In this document: positions 1 to 5,305 of the stretch, one piece after another | How positions within the stretch are numbered: the first letter of the stretch is position 1 | Layout of the letters: each line of letters starts with the position of its first letter | Assembly: GCA_015490215.1 (NCBI GenBank) | Contig: WFYH01000110.1 | Location: forward strand, 1-6,443 | Direction: 5' to 3' | DNA: 6,443 bases | Origin: Aquificaceae bacterium | GTDB taxonomy: Bacteria > Aquificota > Aquificia > Aquificales > Aquificaceae | The notes under the pieces: generated by a model | Told to the model about the DNA's origin: nothing | The model's input: the letters and a program-made list of their open reading frames with translations, nothing else | The model's database searches: none | Translations under genes and position numbers: made by a program

Positions 1-342
1 ATGAAGGTGGTGTTTATCCTCAAGGGGGATCCTTTTTCTTGGAAGGCTCACGAGGCTTTCAGGGTAGCTACTGCGGTGGCTATGAACCACGAGCTTGACT
101 TCATCTTCATAAGGGACGGAGTTTACACCCTCACCCGCTGGAGACCGGAAGACTTGGGGGTTGACTCCTTTGAGAAGTTCTATGAAACCTTAGACTTTGT
201 AAACATGAGACTGATAGTAGAGGACGCATCCATCCAAGAGAGGGGGCTTAAAGAGAGCGACTTTCTCTGCGAAGTTGAAGTGAGGTCTGCGGAGGAGATA
301 AGTGAGATAATAAATTCGGCGGAGGCGGTGTTTGTATGGTAA
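1..342 (+). CDS. tusC: TusC/DsrF-like sulfur-relay subunit (DsrE/F fold)
   Basis: This 113-residue protein looks like the TusC/DsrF member of the DsrEFH/TusBCD family. Visible hallmarks are the hydrophobic first strand (VVFILKGDP, 3-11), a central IFIRDGVYTL strand-turn (35-44), and the A-S-I-Q-E-R-G-L segment (76-83), which matches the ASLRERGL stretch of TusC. In the family, three subunits form a heterohexamer that passes persulfide sulfur, either towards tRNA 2-thiouridine synthesis (E. coli) or within sulfur-oxidation pathways. The sulfur-carrying cysteine belongs to the TusD/DsrE partner, which is not in the window and probably lies upstream. The ATG is the first base of the window, so the start and any ribosome site upstream cannot be verified. 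Its stop overlaps the next gene by 7 bases. Which sulfur pathway it serves cannot be told from sequence. Confidence 0.75.
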   Translation: MKVVFILKGDPFSWKAHEAFRVATAVAMNHELDFIFIRDGVYTLTRWRPEDLGVDSFEKFYETLDFVNMRLIVEDASIQERGLKESDFLCEVEVRSAEEISEIINSAEAVFVW

Positions 343-575
343 ACACCCTTTGGCTTGTGAGGAAGCTCGGTGATTTTTCCTCGGAACTTCTCTCGGACGG
401 GGACATAGTTATCCTGATACAGGACGGTGTTCTGAGATGGCCCACCAGAAGGGGCTGGTATGTTTGCGCCGAAGATGCCAAGGCGAGGAACCTTAAGGTT
501 CCCGAAGAGATGATGAAGAGCTACGATGAGATAGTGGATCTCATAGAAAAAGCCCAAAGGGTGGTGGTCTGGTGA
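336..575 (+). CDS. tusB: TusB/DsrH-like sulfur-relay subunit
   Basis: A 79-residue protein of the TusB/DsrH family, somewhat short for the usual 90-100 residues. It shows the N-terminal MxxTLWLVRK strand, the I-L-I-Q-D-G-V-L motif (26-33) shared by TusB proteins, and Y-V-C-A-E-D-A-K-A-R-N-L (42-53), corresponding to the family's Y-x-x-x-E-D-x-x-A-R-G-L. The only cysteine is Cys44. The cysteine near residue 20 that I associate with DsrH is absent, so any sulfur-handling role of this subunit could differ. The start ATG overlaps the end of the TusC-like gene by 7 bases and is preceded by GGAGG at 321-325, ten bases upstream. The stop shares a GTGA with queD. It very likely forms a complex with the upstream product and an unseen TusD/DsrE. 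Confidence 0.75.
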   Translation: MVNTLWLVRKLGDFSSELLSDGDIVILIQDGVLRWPTRRGWYVCAEDAKARNLKVPEEMMKSYDEIVDLIEKAQRVVVW

Positions 576-1066
576 GGTGGGAAATATCAAAGACCTTCCG
601 CTTTGAGGCGGGTCACAGGGTTTGGAAGCAGAACCTCACCCACGGAAGAGGAGCGGAGTTCACCCGTGAGGTGGAGGTTCCCCAGAACAAGTGTGTAAAT
701 CTCCACGGGCACAGCTACGTTCTTGAGGTAACCGTAGGCTCGGATACCCTCAGCGAACAGGACATGGTTATGGACTTCTACCACGTGAAGAATGCCCTCA
801 AGGACCTAATAGACACCATAGACCACAGCTTCATCATAGACGTAAACGATCCCATGTATGAGGAGCTGAAAGAGGTTGCCGAGAAATACGGTGCCCTCAA
901 GATCTTCCCAGTTGAGTTCTGCCCAACAGCAGAAGCCCTCGCCAAGTTCTTCTACGACTTTTTAACCCAGAAGCTAAAAGAGGCTCGCCTCTTGGGAGAG
1001 GTCAAGGTGGTAAAGGTGGTCCTCTGGGAGACCGCTACATCAAAGGCGGAATACAAACCGGGGTGA
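572..1066 (+). CDS. queD: 6-carboxytetrahydropterin synthase QueD
   Basis: QueD converts 7,8-dihydroneopterin triphosphate to 6-carboxy-5,6,7,8-tetrahydropterin, an early step of the 7-deazaguanine pathway to queuosine in tRNA. Zinc ligands are visible as His15 (FEAGHRV), His45 and His47 (LHGHSY). The catalytic Cys41 lies in C-x-x-x-H-G-H, the spacing typical of QueD rather than pyruvoyl-tetrahydropterin synthase. Asp84-His85 (IDHSF) and Glu153 (LWETATS) complete the active site. At 164 residues it is about 40 longer than E. coli QueD. The extra length lies between His15 and Cys41 and between Asp84-His85 and the PTAEALA helix (residues 90-115). The start is GTG within GTGA, overlapping the TusB-like stop by 4 bases; no in-frame ATG precedes the first motif. 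It is a member of the six-gene overlapping run. Confidence 0.93.
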   Translation: MRWEISKTFRFEAGHRVWKQNLTHGRGAEFTREVEVPQNKCVNLHGHSYVLEVTVGSDTLSEQDMVMDFYHVKNALKDLIDTIDHSFIIDVNDPMYEELKEVAEKYGALKIFPVEFCPTAEALAKFFYDFLTQKLKEARLLGEVKVVKVVLWETATSKAEYKPG

Positions 1067-1947
1067 TGAGAAGTCTTATATCGGTTTCGGACCTAACCCG
1101 CCAAGACGTTGAAACTATACTCGGGTATGCAAGGGGGTTCAAGGAGGGTCTTAGCTACAAGATTGAGGGGGACGTGGCGCTCCTTTTTTTGGAGTCTTCC
1201 ACAAGAACCAAGATATCCTTTGAGAAGGCTGCAAGGCTCTTGGGACTTAGAACCTACTCCATAAGCGGGCAAACAAGTTCCATGACAAAGGGGGAGAGCT
1301 TCTACGATACTCTCAAGACCCTTGAACTTCTCGGCTTTAAGGGGGTAGTCTTCAGGGTTCCCTTTGTCCTTTACCCCTACAAAGATCTGGTTGATTCTCT
1401 GGAGCTGAGCCTTGTGAATGCAGGGGACGGAACACATCAGCACCCTACTCAAGGGCTAATAGACCTTTTTACCCTTCGGGAAAGATTCGGATCTTTGGAA
1501 AGTCTTAAGGTCCTCTATGTGGGGGACATTCTCCACAGCAGGGTCTTTAGGTCGGGCGCTGCCCTGATGAAGATGTTCGGTGTATCTGTGGCGGTGTGCG
1601 GCCCGGCAACTTTGATTCCCAAAGATGTTAAAGCCTTGGGGGTTGAAAGGGTCTTCAAAAACGTAGATGAAGGAATTGACTGGGCGGATGTGGTAGTGTG
1701 GCTTCGCCTCCAAAAGGAAAGGCAGAAGGAAAACTACATCCCCTCCGAAAGGAGCTACTTTTTAGAGTTCGGTTTGACCCGGGAAAGATACAAGAGGCTA
1801 AAGGGTCTCTTTATGCACCCGGGACCCGTAAACAGAGAGGTAGATATAGCGGGAGACCTTATATATTCGGAAAAGTCCCTCATAGAGGATCAGGTTAGAA
1901 ACGGTCTCTTTGTGAGGATGGCGGTTCTGAGGTGGTGCCTTTCATGA
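1066..1947 (+). CDS. pyrB: Aspartate carbamoyltransferase catalytic subunit
   Basis: PyrB condenses carbamoyl phosphate with aspartate to carbamoyl aspartate, the committed step of pyrimidine synthesis. In the 293-residue reading the carbamoyl-phosphate loop is S45-T-R-T48, the mobile-loop lysine is Lys75 (MTKGES), and HQHPTQG (124-130) carries the substrate histidine His126. GDILHSRVFRS (153-163) holds Arg159, WLRLQKERQ is the aspartate loop, and the C-terminal MHPGPVNREVD is conserved. The start is ambiguous: GTG at 1063 (GTGA overlap with queD) or ATG at 1066 (TGATG, one-base overlap). I chose ATG because it gives the MRSLIS start I recall for Aquifex PyrB. The usual E-P-S-T-R-T-R reads E-S-S-T-R-T-K here. 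In A. aeolicus the enzyme associates with dihydroorotase; no pyrC or pyrI is in this window. Confidence 0.95.
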   Translation: MRSLISVSDLTRQDVETILGYARGFKEGLSYKIEGDVALLFLESSTRTKISFEKAARLLGLRTYSISGQTSSMTKGESFYDTLKTLELLGFKGVVFRVPFVLYPYKDLVDSLELSLVNAGDGTHQHPTQGLIDLFTLRERFGSLESLKVLYVGDILHSRVFRSGAALMKMFGVSVAVCGPATLIPKDVKALGVERVFKNVDEGIDWADVVVWLRLQKERQKENYIPSERSYFLEFGLTRERYKRLKGLFMHPGPVNREVDIAGDLIYSEKSLIEDQVRNGLFVRMAVLRWCLS

Positions 1948-2423
1948 AGATAAGGGTGGGTCTGGGGTTTGACTCCCACGAATTTGAAGAGGGGAAACCT
2001 TTGGTTCTGGGTGGGGTGAAGATAGATTCTCCCTTCGGTCTTAAGGGGCACTCGGATGGGGACGTTATACTCCATGCGATAACCGACGCCATCTTGGGAG
2101 CTATAGGCTCGGAGGACATAGGGGAGATATTCAGCGACACCGATCAAAGATGGAGGTCTGCAAGCTCGGAGATCTTCTTAAAGGAAGCCCTCAAGAGAGC
2201 TAAGGAGAAGGGTTACAGGGTTGTAAACGTTGACTGCGTCTTTATAGCGGACAAGCCCAAGATAGCCCCTTACAAAAGAGCCATAAGGGAGAATTTATCC
2301 CGCCTTCTGGGTGTGGAGGTTGACGCCGTCTCCATAAAGGGAAAGAGGAGAGAGGGTTTTGCCCGAGAGGAGGGAGCGGTTTGCATGTGCACAGTTCTCT
2401 TGGAAAGGGAAGATGAAGGTTAA
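1944..2423 (+). CDS. ispF: 2-C-methyl-D-erythritol 2,4-cyclodiphosphate synthase
   Basis: IspF cyclises CDP-methylerythritol 2-phosphate to methylerythritol cyclodiphosphate and CMP in the MEP isoprenoid pathway, as a homotrimer. The 159-residue length is normal. Metal ligands are visible as Asp10 and His12 (GFDSH) and His44 (HSDGDVILHA, 36-45), followed by DIGEIFSDTD (58-67). The C-terminal G-F-A-R-E-E-G-A (138-145) matches the family's GFTGRGEG region. The ATG at 1944 overlaps the pyrB stop as ATGA and has GAGGTG nine bases upstream; the in-frame GTG at 1932 would only add four residues and is less likely. Odd points: the loop normally reading T-T-x-E before the GF motif is K-G-K-R-R (132-136), and the usual F-P-D is F-S-D (63-65). 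It overlaps the next gene by 11 bases. Confidence 0.93.
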   Translation: MKIRVGLGFDSHEFEEGKPLVLGGVKIDSPFGLKGHSDGDVILHAITDAILGAIGSEDIGEIFSDTDQRWRSASSEIFLKEALKRAKEKGYRVVNVDCVFIADKPKIAPYKRAIRENLSRLLGVEVDAVSIKGKRREGFAREEGAVCMCTVLLEREDEG

Positions 2424-3171
2424 CTTGGTCCTTTCGGGGGGTGCGGCGAGGGGCGTAGCCCACATAGGTGCCCTAAAGGCGATAGAGGAGCTGGGTCTTA
2501 AGGTGAAAGCCCTAAGCGGGGCGAGTGCGGGTGCAATAGTTGCAGTCTTTTACGCTTACGGATACAGTCCCGAGGAGATGCTCGCCTTGGTAAAGAAAAC
2601 CCGCTGGCTTACCCTCTTCAGACCCCAGATACCCAAAAGGGGTCTCTTTTCCTTCAAGAGAGCGGAAAGGTATTTCACCCAACTGATAGACGTAGAGAGG
2701 ATAGAGGACCTCCCAAAAAAGGTCTACATCTGTGTGACCGATGTCCTTTCGGGGAAGCCCCTCTACCTGAGCAAGGGCAAGCTTGCCCCCGTGCTTTTAG
2801 GTAGCTGTGCCCTTCCGGGCATATTTGAACCCGTGGAGTATGAGGACAAACTTCTCATAGATGGCGGGGTTATGAACAACCTCCCCGTTGAACCCTTTGA
2901 AAGGTATAAGACTCCCAAGATAGGGATAGACGTAAACCCCTTGGAGGAAATCTCGGACTGCAGGAACATAGTAAGCTTGCTCCTAAGGAGCTTCTTCCTA
3001 GCGGTCAGATCAAACGTAGATAAGAGAAAGGAACTCTGCGATCTGGTTATAACGCCCGATATAGCCTCCTACTCCCCCCTTGACATACACAAAGCGGACG
3101 AATTTTATGCCCTCGGCTATAGGGAAACCCTGAGATCCCTTAAGATGTTCCTCGCTAAATACGGAGGGTAG
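2413..3171 (+). CDS. Patatin-like phospholipase (RssA/YchK-type)
   Basis: A 252-residue serine hydrolase of the bacterial patatin/NTE family, expected to cleave acyl esters such as phospholipids or lysophospholipids; the true substrate is unknown. The order of motifs is complete: oxyanion loop S-G-G-A-A-R-G-V-A-H (8-17), nucleophile elbow G-A-S-A-G with Ser38, and D-G-G with catalytic Asp150 followed by V-M-N-N-L-P-V. No signal peptide or clear membrane span is visible, so it is probably cytosolic. The start is ATG 2413, with GGAAAGGG just upstream. An upstream in-frame ATG at 2359 would add 18 residues translated from ispF in another frame and is rejected. It is the last gene of the six-gene run, and its 3' end overlaps the convergent GTPase gene by 17 bases. 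Confidence 0.9.
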   Translation: MKVNLVLSGGAARGVAHIGALKAIEELGLKVKALSGASAGAIVAVFYAYGYSPEEMLALVKKTRWLTLFRPQIPKRGLFSFKRAERYFTQLIDVERIEDLPKKVYICVTDVLSGKPLYLSKGKLAPVLLGSCALPGIFEPVEYEDKLLIDGGVMNNLPVEPFERYKTPKIGIDVNPLEEISDCRNIVSLLLRSFFLAVRSNVDKRKELCDLVITPDIASYSPLDIHKADEFYALGYRETLRSLKMFLAKYGG

Positions 3172-4060
3172 TGCCGAGGTTTTTCCCTATGAGCACTATA
3201 AAGGATTTCCCCTCGTATCCCTGAACCGGAGTTCCTATGTCTATGTCGCCGAAGACGTAGTGGACGAGCACCGGGTAAGGGTAGGAGTCTATCCTCACTA
3301 TCCCCTTAGCCCTGTATACCTCGGGAGGGAGATTGGAGAGGAACTCCATAAGCTTTTCGTAAGAGACCTTTTCACCGAACTCCACTACCCTCTGACCTAT
3401 ATCCCCGTGTCCGTGGGTATAGGGCAGTTCCTTCAGCTGCAGAGGGTTTCCCACACCGGCGAATACCTCTGCGGGGACTTTGCCCTTTACGCTCCTGTAG
3501 ATACTGTAAAGGTTCTTTTTCTCCTCCCGTGTAAAGAGGTTTTCTAACTTGTAGCTTTCCTTTATACGTCTTACTTCCTCCTCAACCCGAGAGAGCTGTT
3601 TTTCGTCCACAAGATCAATTTTGTTCAGAACCACTATATTGGAGGAAGCCAGCTGATACTTGGCGGTGTCCTCATCCTTGTATTTGAAGAAATTCTTTGA
3701 GTCCACAACGCAGATAACTCCTTCAACAGCGGTGCCCACGGTTCTGAGGCTGAACATTATGGGGAAAGGCTCTGAGGTTCCCGAAGTTTCAACCACTATA
3801 ACGTCGGGCTTGTAGTCCTCCATAATCTTGACTACCGATCTTTCAAACTCTTGGGAGAGCTTACAGCATATGCACCCCTCTTCTATCTCTAAGACCTCCG
3901 AGTAGGCGTTCTTTAAAATCTTCCCGTCTAACCCAACCTCGCCAAACTCGTTCACTATAAGGGCAACCCTTTTGTCTTTAAGGTGTTTCCTTACAGAGTT
4001 GAGTATCAATGTGGTTTTCCCGCTACCCAAGTAGCCTGTAATGACGAAGGAGGAGACCAT
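3155..4060 (-). CDS. COG0523/CobW-family metallochaperone GTPase
   Basis: A 301-residue G3E-family GTPase of the CobW/YjiA/ZNG1 group, which bind GTP and deliver metal (zinc, cobalt and others, depending on subgroup) to client proteins. Visible are Walker A G-Y-L-G-S-G-K-T (9-16), N-E-F-G-E-V-G-L-D (37-45), the diagnostic metal-binding C-x-C-C at Cys63, Cys65 and Cys66, the Walker B-like E-T-S-G-T-S-E-P (91-98), and base-recognition N-K-I-D (146-149). A histidine pair, T-H-G-H-G-D (215-220), could add metal ligands. The C-terminal third matches the CobW C-terminal domain. The start is the ATG at 4058-4060, five residues before the first strand, with no Shine-Dalgarno in front of it. The metal and client are not predictable here: no cobalamin, nitrile hydratase or Zur-type context is seen. 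Confidence 0.92.
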   Translation of the reverse strand: MVSSFVITGYLGSGKTTLILNSVRKHLKDKRVALIVNEFGEVGLDGKILKNAYSEVLEIEEGCICCKLSQEFERSVVKIMEDYKPDVIVVETSGTSEPFPIMFSLRTVGTAVEGVICVVDSKNFFKYKDEDTAKYQLASSNIVVLNKIDLVDEKQLSRVEEEVRRIKESYKLENLFTREEKKNLYSIYRSVKGKVPAEVFAGVGNPLQLKELPYTHGHGDIGQRVVEFGEKVSYEKLMEFLSNLPPEVYRAKGIVRIDSYPYPVLVHYVFGDIDIGTPVQGYEGKSFIVLIGKNLGTTLRI

Positions 4061-4069
4061 GTATATTAT
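4041..4069 (+). promoter_or_regulatory. Candidate promoter in the divergent gap
   Basis: An AT-rich 14-base gap (4061-4074) lies between the divergent start codons. On the plus strand ATGACG (4041-4046, four of six matches to TTGACA) is followed after 17 bases by TATTAT (4064-4069, five of six matches to TATAAT). This would place transcription start at or next to the GTG at 4075, giving a leaderless or nearly leaderless reductase mRNA. For the minus-strand GTPase the same AT block offers a -10-like TAATAT but I find no good -35. Short motif matches of this kind are weak evidence. Confidence 0.35.
4047..4061 (+). promoter_or_regulatory. Shine-Dalgarno AAGGAGG plus ATG, out of frame with the downstream gene
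   Basis: AAGGAGG (4047-4053), five bases and ATG (4059-4061) make a textbook ribosome binding site on the plus strand. The ATG is in a different frame from the reductase start at 4075 and opens a 31-codon frame ending with TAA at 4152-4154. The same bases encode Ser-Ser-Phe of the opposite-strand GTPase (TCC TCC TTC), so the match could be accidental. Removing one T from the TTTT at 4069-4072 would join this ATG in frame to the reductase. Confidence 0.3.
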
Positions 4070-4074
4070 TTTGC

Positions 4075-5196
4075 GTGAAATGGGATGCGGTAGTAGTGGG
4101 TGCGGGACCCGCCGGGGCTACCGTTGCCCACGAGCTTTCCAAAAGGGGAGCTAAGGTTCTAATCCTTGAAAAGAAAAAACTTCCGAGGTTCAAGCTCTGC
4201 GGAGGGTGTCTCTCCGCAAGGATAGCTCATCTTCTCCCCGAAGGTTGGGAAAAGCAGGTTCTAAACAAAATTAGGGGCGGAATCTTAGGGTGGCGGGGGG
4301 AAACTTTTATTGAAAGGAGTGCGGATCGGGAAGTTGCCTACATAGTTGACAGGGCAAACTTTGACCGCTTTCTCACGGAAAAAGCCCTTAAAGAAGGGGC
4401 ACAGTTGTGGGAGGAAACCGAATTTATGGGGTTCTCCGAGGGAAAGACCTTGGAGATTTTCACCTCAAGGGGTAACCTGAAGGCGGACTTTCTTATAGGG
4501 GCGGACGGCTTTTACACGAAGGTAGGAAGACAGCTCGGCTACAAGAAAAAGATCTTCTTTAGATCCGTAGAGCTTCCTGCCGAAGGGGACATAGGGGACA
4601 AGGTGGTCATAGACATAGGGCTTGTTAGCAGGGGCTACGCTTGGGTATTTCCGAAAGGTAACCTTCTAAACGTGGGGATAGCCTCAACGGGCAGGGAAAA
4701 CCTCGGAGAGCTTATAGGAGGGTATATACGTAACCACTCCCTCGTTAAACCCAAGGTCATGGGAAAGCCAAGGGGGTGGATGATACCCTTTTGCACAAAA
4801 TATGAGGATCTTCAGCTGGGGAGGGGAAGGGTTCTTTTGGTAGGGGATGCGGCGAACATGGTGGATCCCTTGTTGGGTGAGGGAATATACTATGCGGTCA
4901 AAGGGGCGAAATTACTCGTCAAGGCGTTGGAAAGACCTGCCGACGATTTCGCTAGGGTATATCGGAAACTGGTTGTTGAAGACTTTTATGAAGAACTGCT
5001 ATTTGCAGGTAAGATAGCAGATTTGGCTTACAGATTTCAGAGGGCTGCATTCCTTATGGGGAAAGAGCATGTCCTTGAAAGGTTCTTCCACATACTTAGC
5101 GGAGGCTATTCCTACAAAAGGGCTTACATTACGGGGCTTCCCGAGTTCCTGATTGAACTTCTGAGAGATCTTGTTACCAAAACCCTGAAGGTATAA
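4075..5196 (+). CDS. Geranylgeranyl reductase family FAD-dependent oxidoreductase
   Basis: A 373-residue flavoprotein of the geranylgeranyl reductase family, which saturates prenyl chains of lipids, quinones or chlorophyll. Visible motifs are the FAD Rossmann G-A-G-P-A-G (9-14) with Glu32 ending strand two, the family hallmark K-L-C-G-G-C-L-S (40-47), G-A-D-G (142-145), G-Y-A-W-V-F-P-K-G (187-195), and the FAD ribityl-binding G-D-A-A-N-M-V-D-P-L-L-G-E-G-I (257-271). The last 100 residues are helical, as in the family. The start is GTG, chosen because it lies just before the first strand (MKWDAVVVGAG) and no in-frame ATG exists upstream. No Shine-Dalgarno sits at the proper distance; the AAGGAGG at 4047 is 21 bases away. 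The substrate is inferred only: a respiratory quinone tail or a membrane lipid. The stop codon is part of the following tRNA promoter. Confidence 0.88.
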   Translation: MKWDAVVVGAGPAGATVAHELSKRGAKVLILEKKKLPRFKLCGGCLSARIAHLLPEGWEKQVLNKIRGGILGWRGETFIERSADREVAYIVDRANFDRFLTEKALKEGAQLWEETEFMGFSEGKTLEIFTSRGNLKADFLIGADGFYTKVGRQLGYKKKIFFRSVELPAEGDIGDKVVIDIGLVSRGYAWVFPKGNLLNVGIASTGRENLGELIGGYIRNHSLVKPKVMGKPRGWMIPFCTKYEDLQLGRGRVLLVGDAANMVDPLLGEGIYYAVKGAKLLVKALERPADDFARVYRKLVVEDFYEELLFAGKIADLAYRFQRAAFLMGKEHVLERFFHILSGGYSYKRAYITGLPEFLIELLRDLVTKTLKV

Positions 5197-5197
5197 T
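5171..5197 (+). promoter_or_regulatory. Sigma-70-type promoter of tRNA-Leu
   Basis: A perfect TATAAT (5192-5197) contains the TAA stop of the reductase gene (5194-5196). TTGTTA (5171-5176, four of six matches to TTGACA) lies upstream with a short 15-base spacer. Transcription would start about 5203-5205, leaving a 5-7 base leader before the tRNA. The -10 is strong by eye; the -35 assignment is tentative. Confidence 0.65.
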
Positions 5198-5209
5198 GAA
5201 TTTCAGGAA

Positions 5210-5294
5210 GGGGGCATGGCGGAATCGGCAGACGCAGGGGATTTAAAATCCCCGGGCCCAAAGGGCCGTCCGGGTTCGACTCCCGGTGCCCCCA
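5210..5294 (+). tRNA. tRNA-Leu (anticodon UAA)
   Basis: A complete class II tRNA of 85 bases can be folded by hand. The acceptor stem GGGGGCA (5210-5216) pairs with TGCCCCC (5287-5293), with discriminator A at 5294. The D stem GCG/CGC (5219-5221/5233-5235) has GG at 5227-5228 in the loop. The anticodon stem GGGGA/TCCCC (5237-5241/5249-5253) encloses loop TTTAAAA with anticodon TAA at 5244-5246. The long variable arm has a five-pair stem GGCCC/GGGCC (5255-5259/5263-5267), as expected for leucine. The T arm CCGGG/CCCGG encloses TTCGACT (5275-5281). It reads UUA and, by wobble, UUG. The 3' CCA is not encoded and must be added after transcription. It sits behind its own promoter, and a protein gene follows 11 bases downstream with no terminator between. 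Confidence 0.97.
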
Positions 5295-5305
5295 TAAAGT
5301 TGGCA

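Noticed and set aside
180..590. Minus-strand open frame of 136 codons opposite the TusC/TusB-like genes
   Set aside because: It is antisense to two recognisable genes, has no family-like motifs and its low-complexity Pro/Ser composition is typical of a shadow frame.
1932..1943. GTG start for ispF four codons upstream
   Set aside because: The ATG at 1944 forms an ATGA junction with the pyrB stop and has GAGGTG at good spacing; the extension adds no conserved residues.
2359..2412. 18-residue N-terminal extension of the patatin-like protein
   Set aside because: It overlaps conserved ispF coding sequence in another frame, and the patatin family starts directly at the first strand, which fits ATG 2413.
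3150..3184. Intrinsic terminator between the convergent genes
   Set aside because: A five-pair stem with a 20-base loop before five Ts is too weak to list as a feature; it is mentioned only as part of the convergent-overlap finding.
3260..3547. Plus-strand open frame of 95 codons within the GTPase gene
   Set aside because: It is antisense to a conserved CobW-family protein and shows no recognisable domain.
5216..5305. In-frame N-terminal extension of the YbjN-like ORF starting inside the tRNA
   Set aside because: The 30 residues are a translation of the tRNA-Leu gene, whose structure is complete. Coding use of a structured tRNA is implausible; ATG 5306 is the better start.
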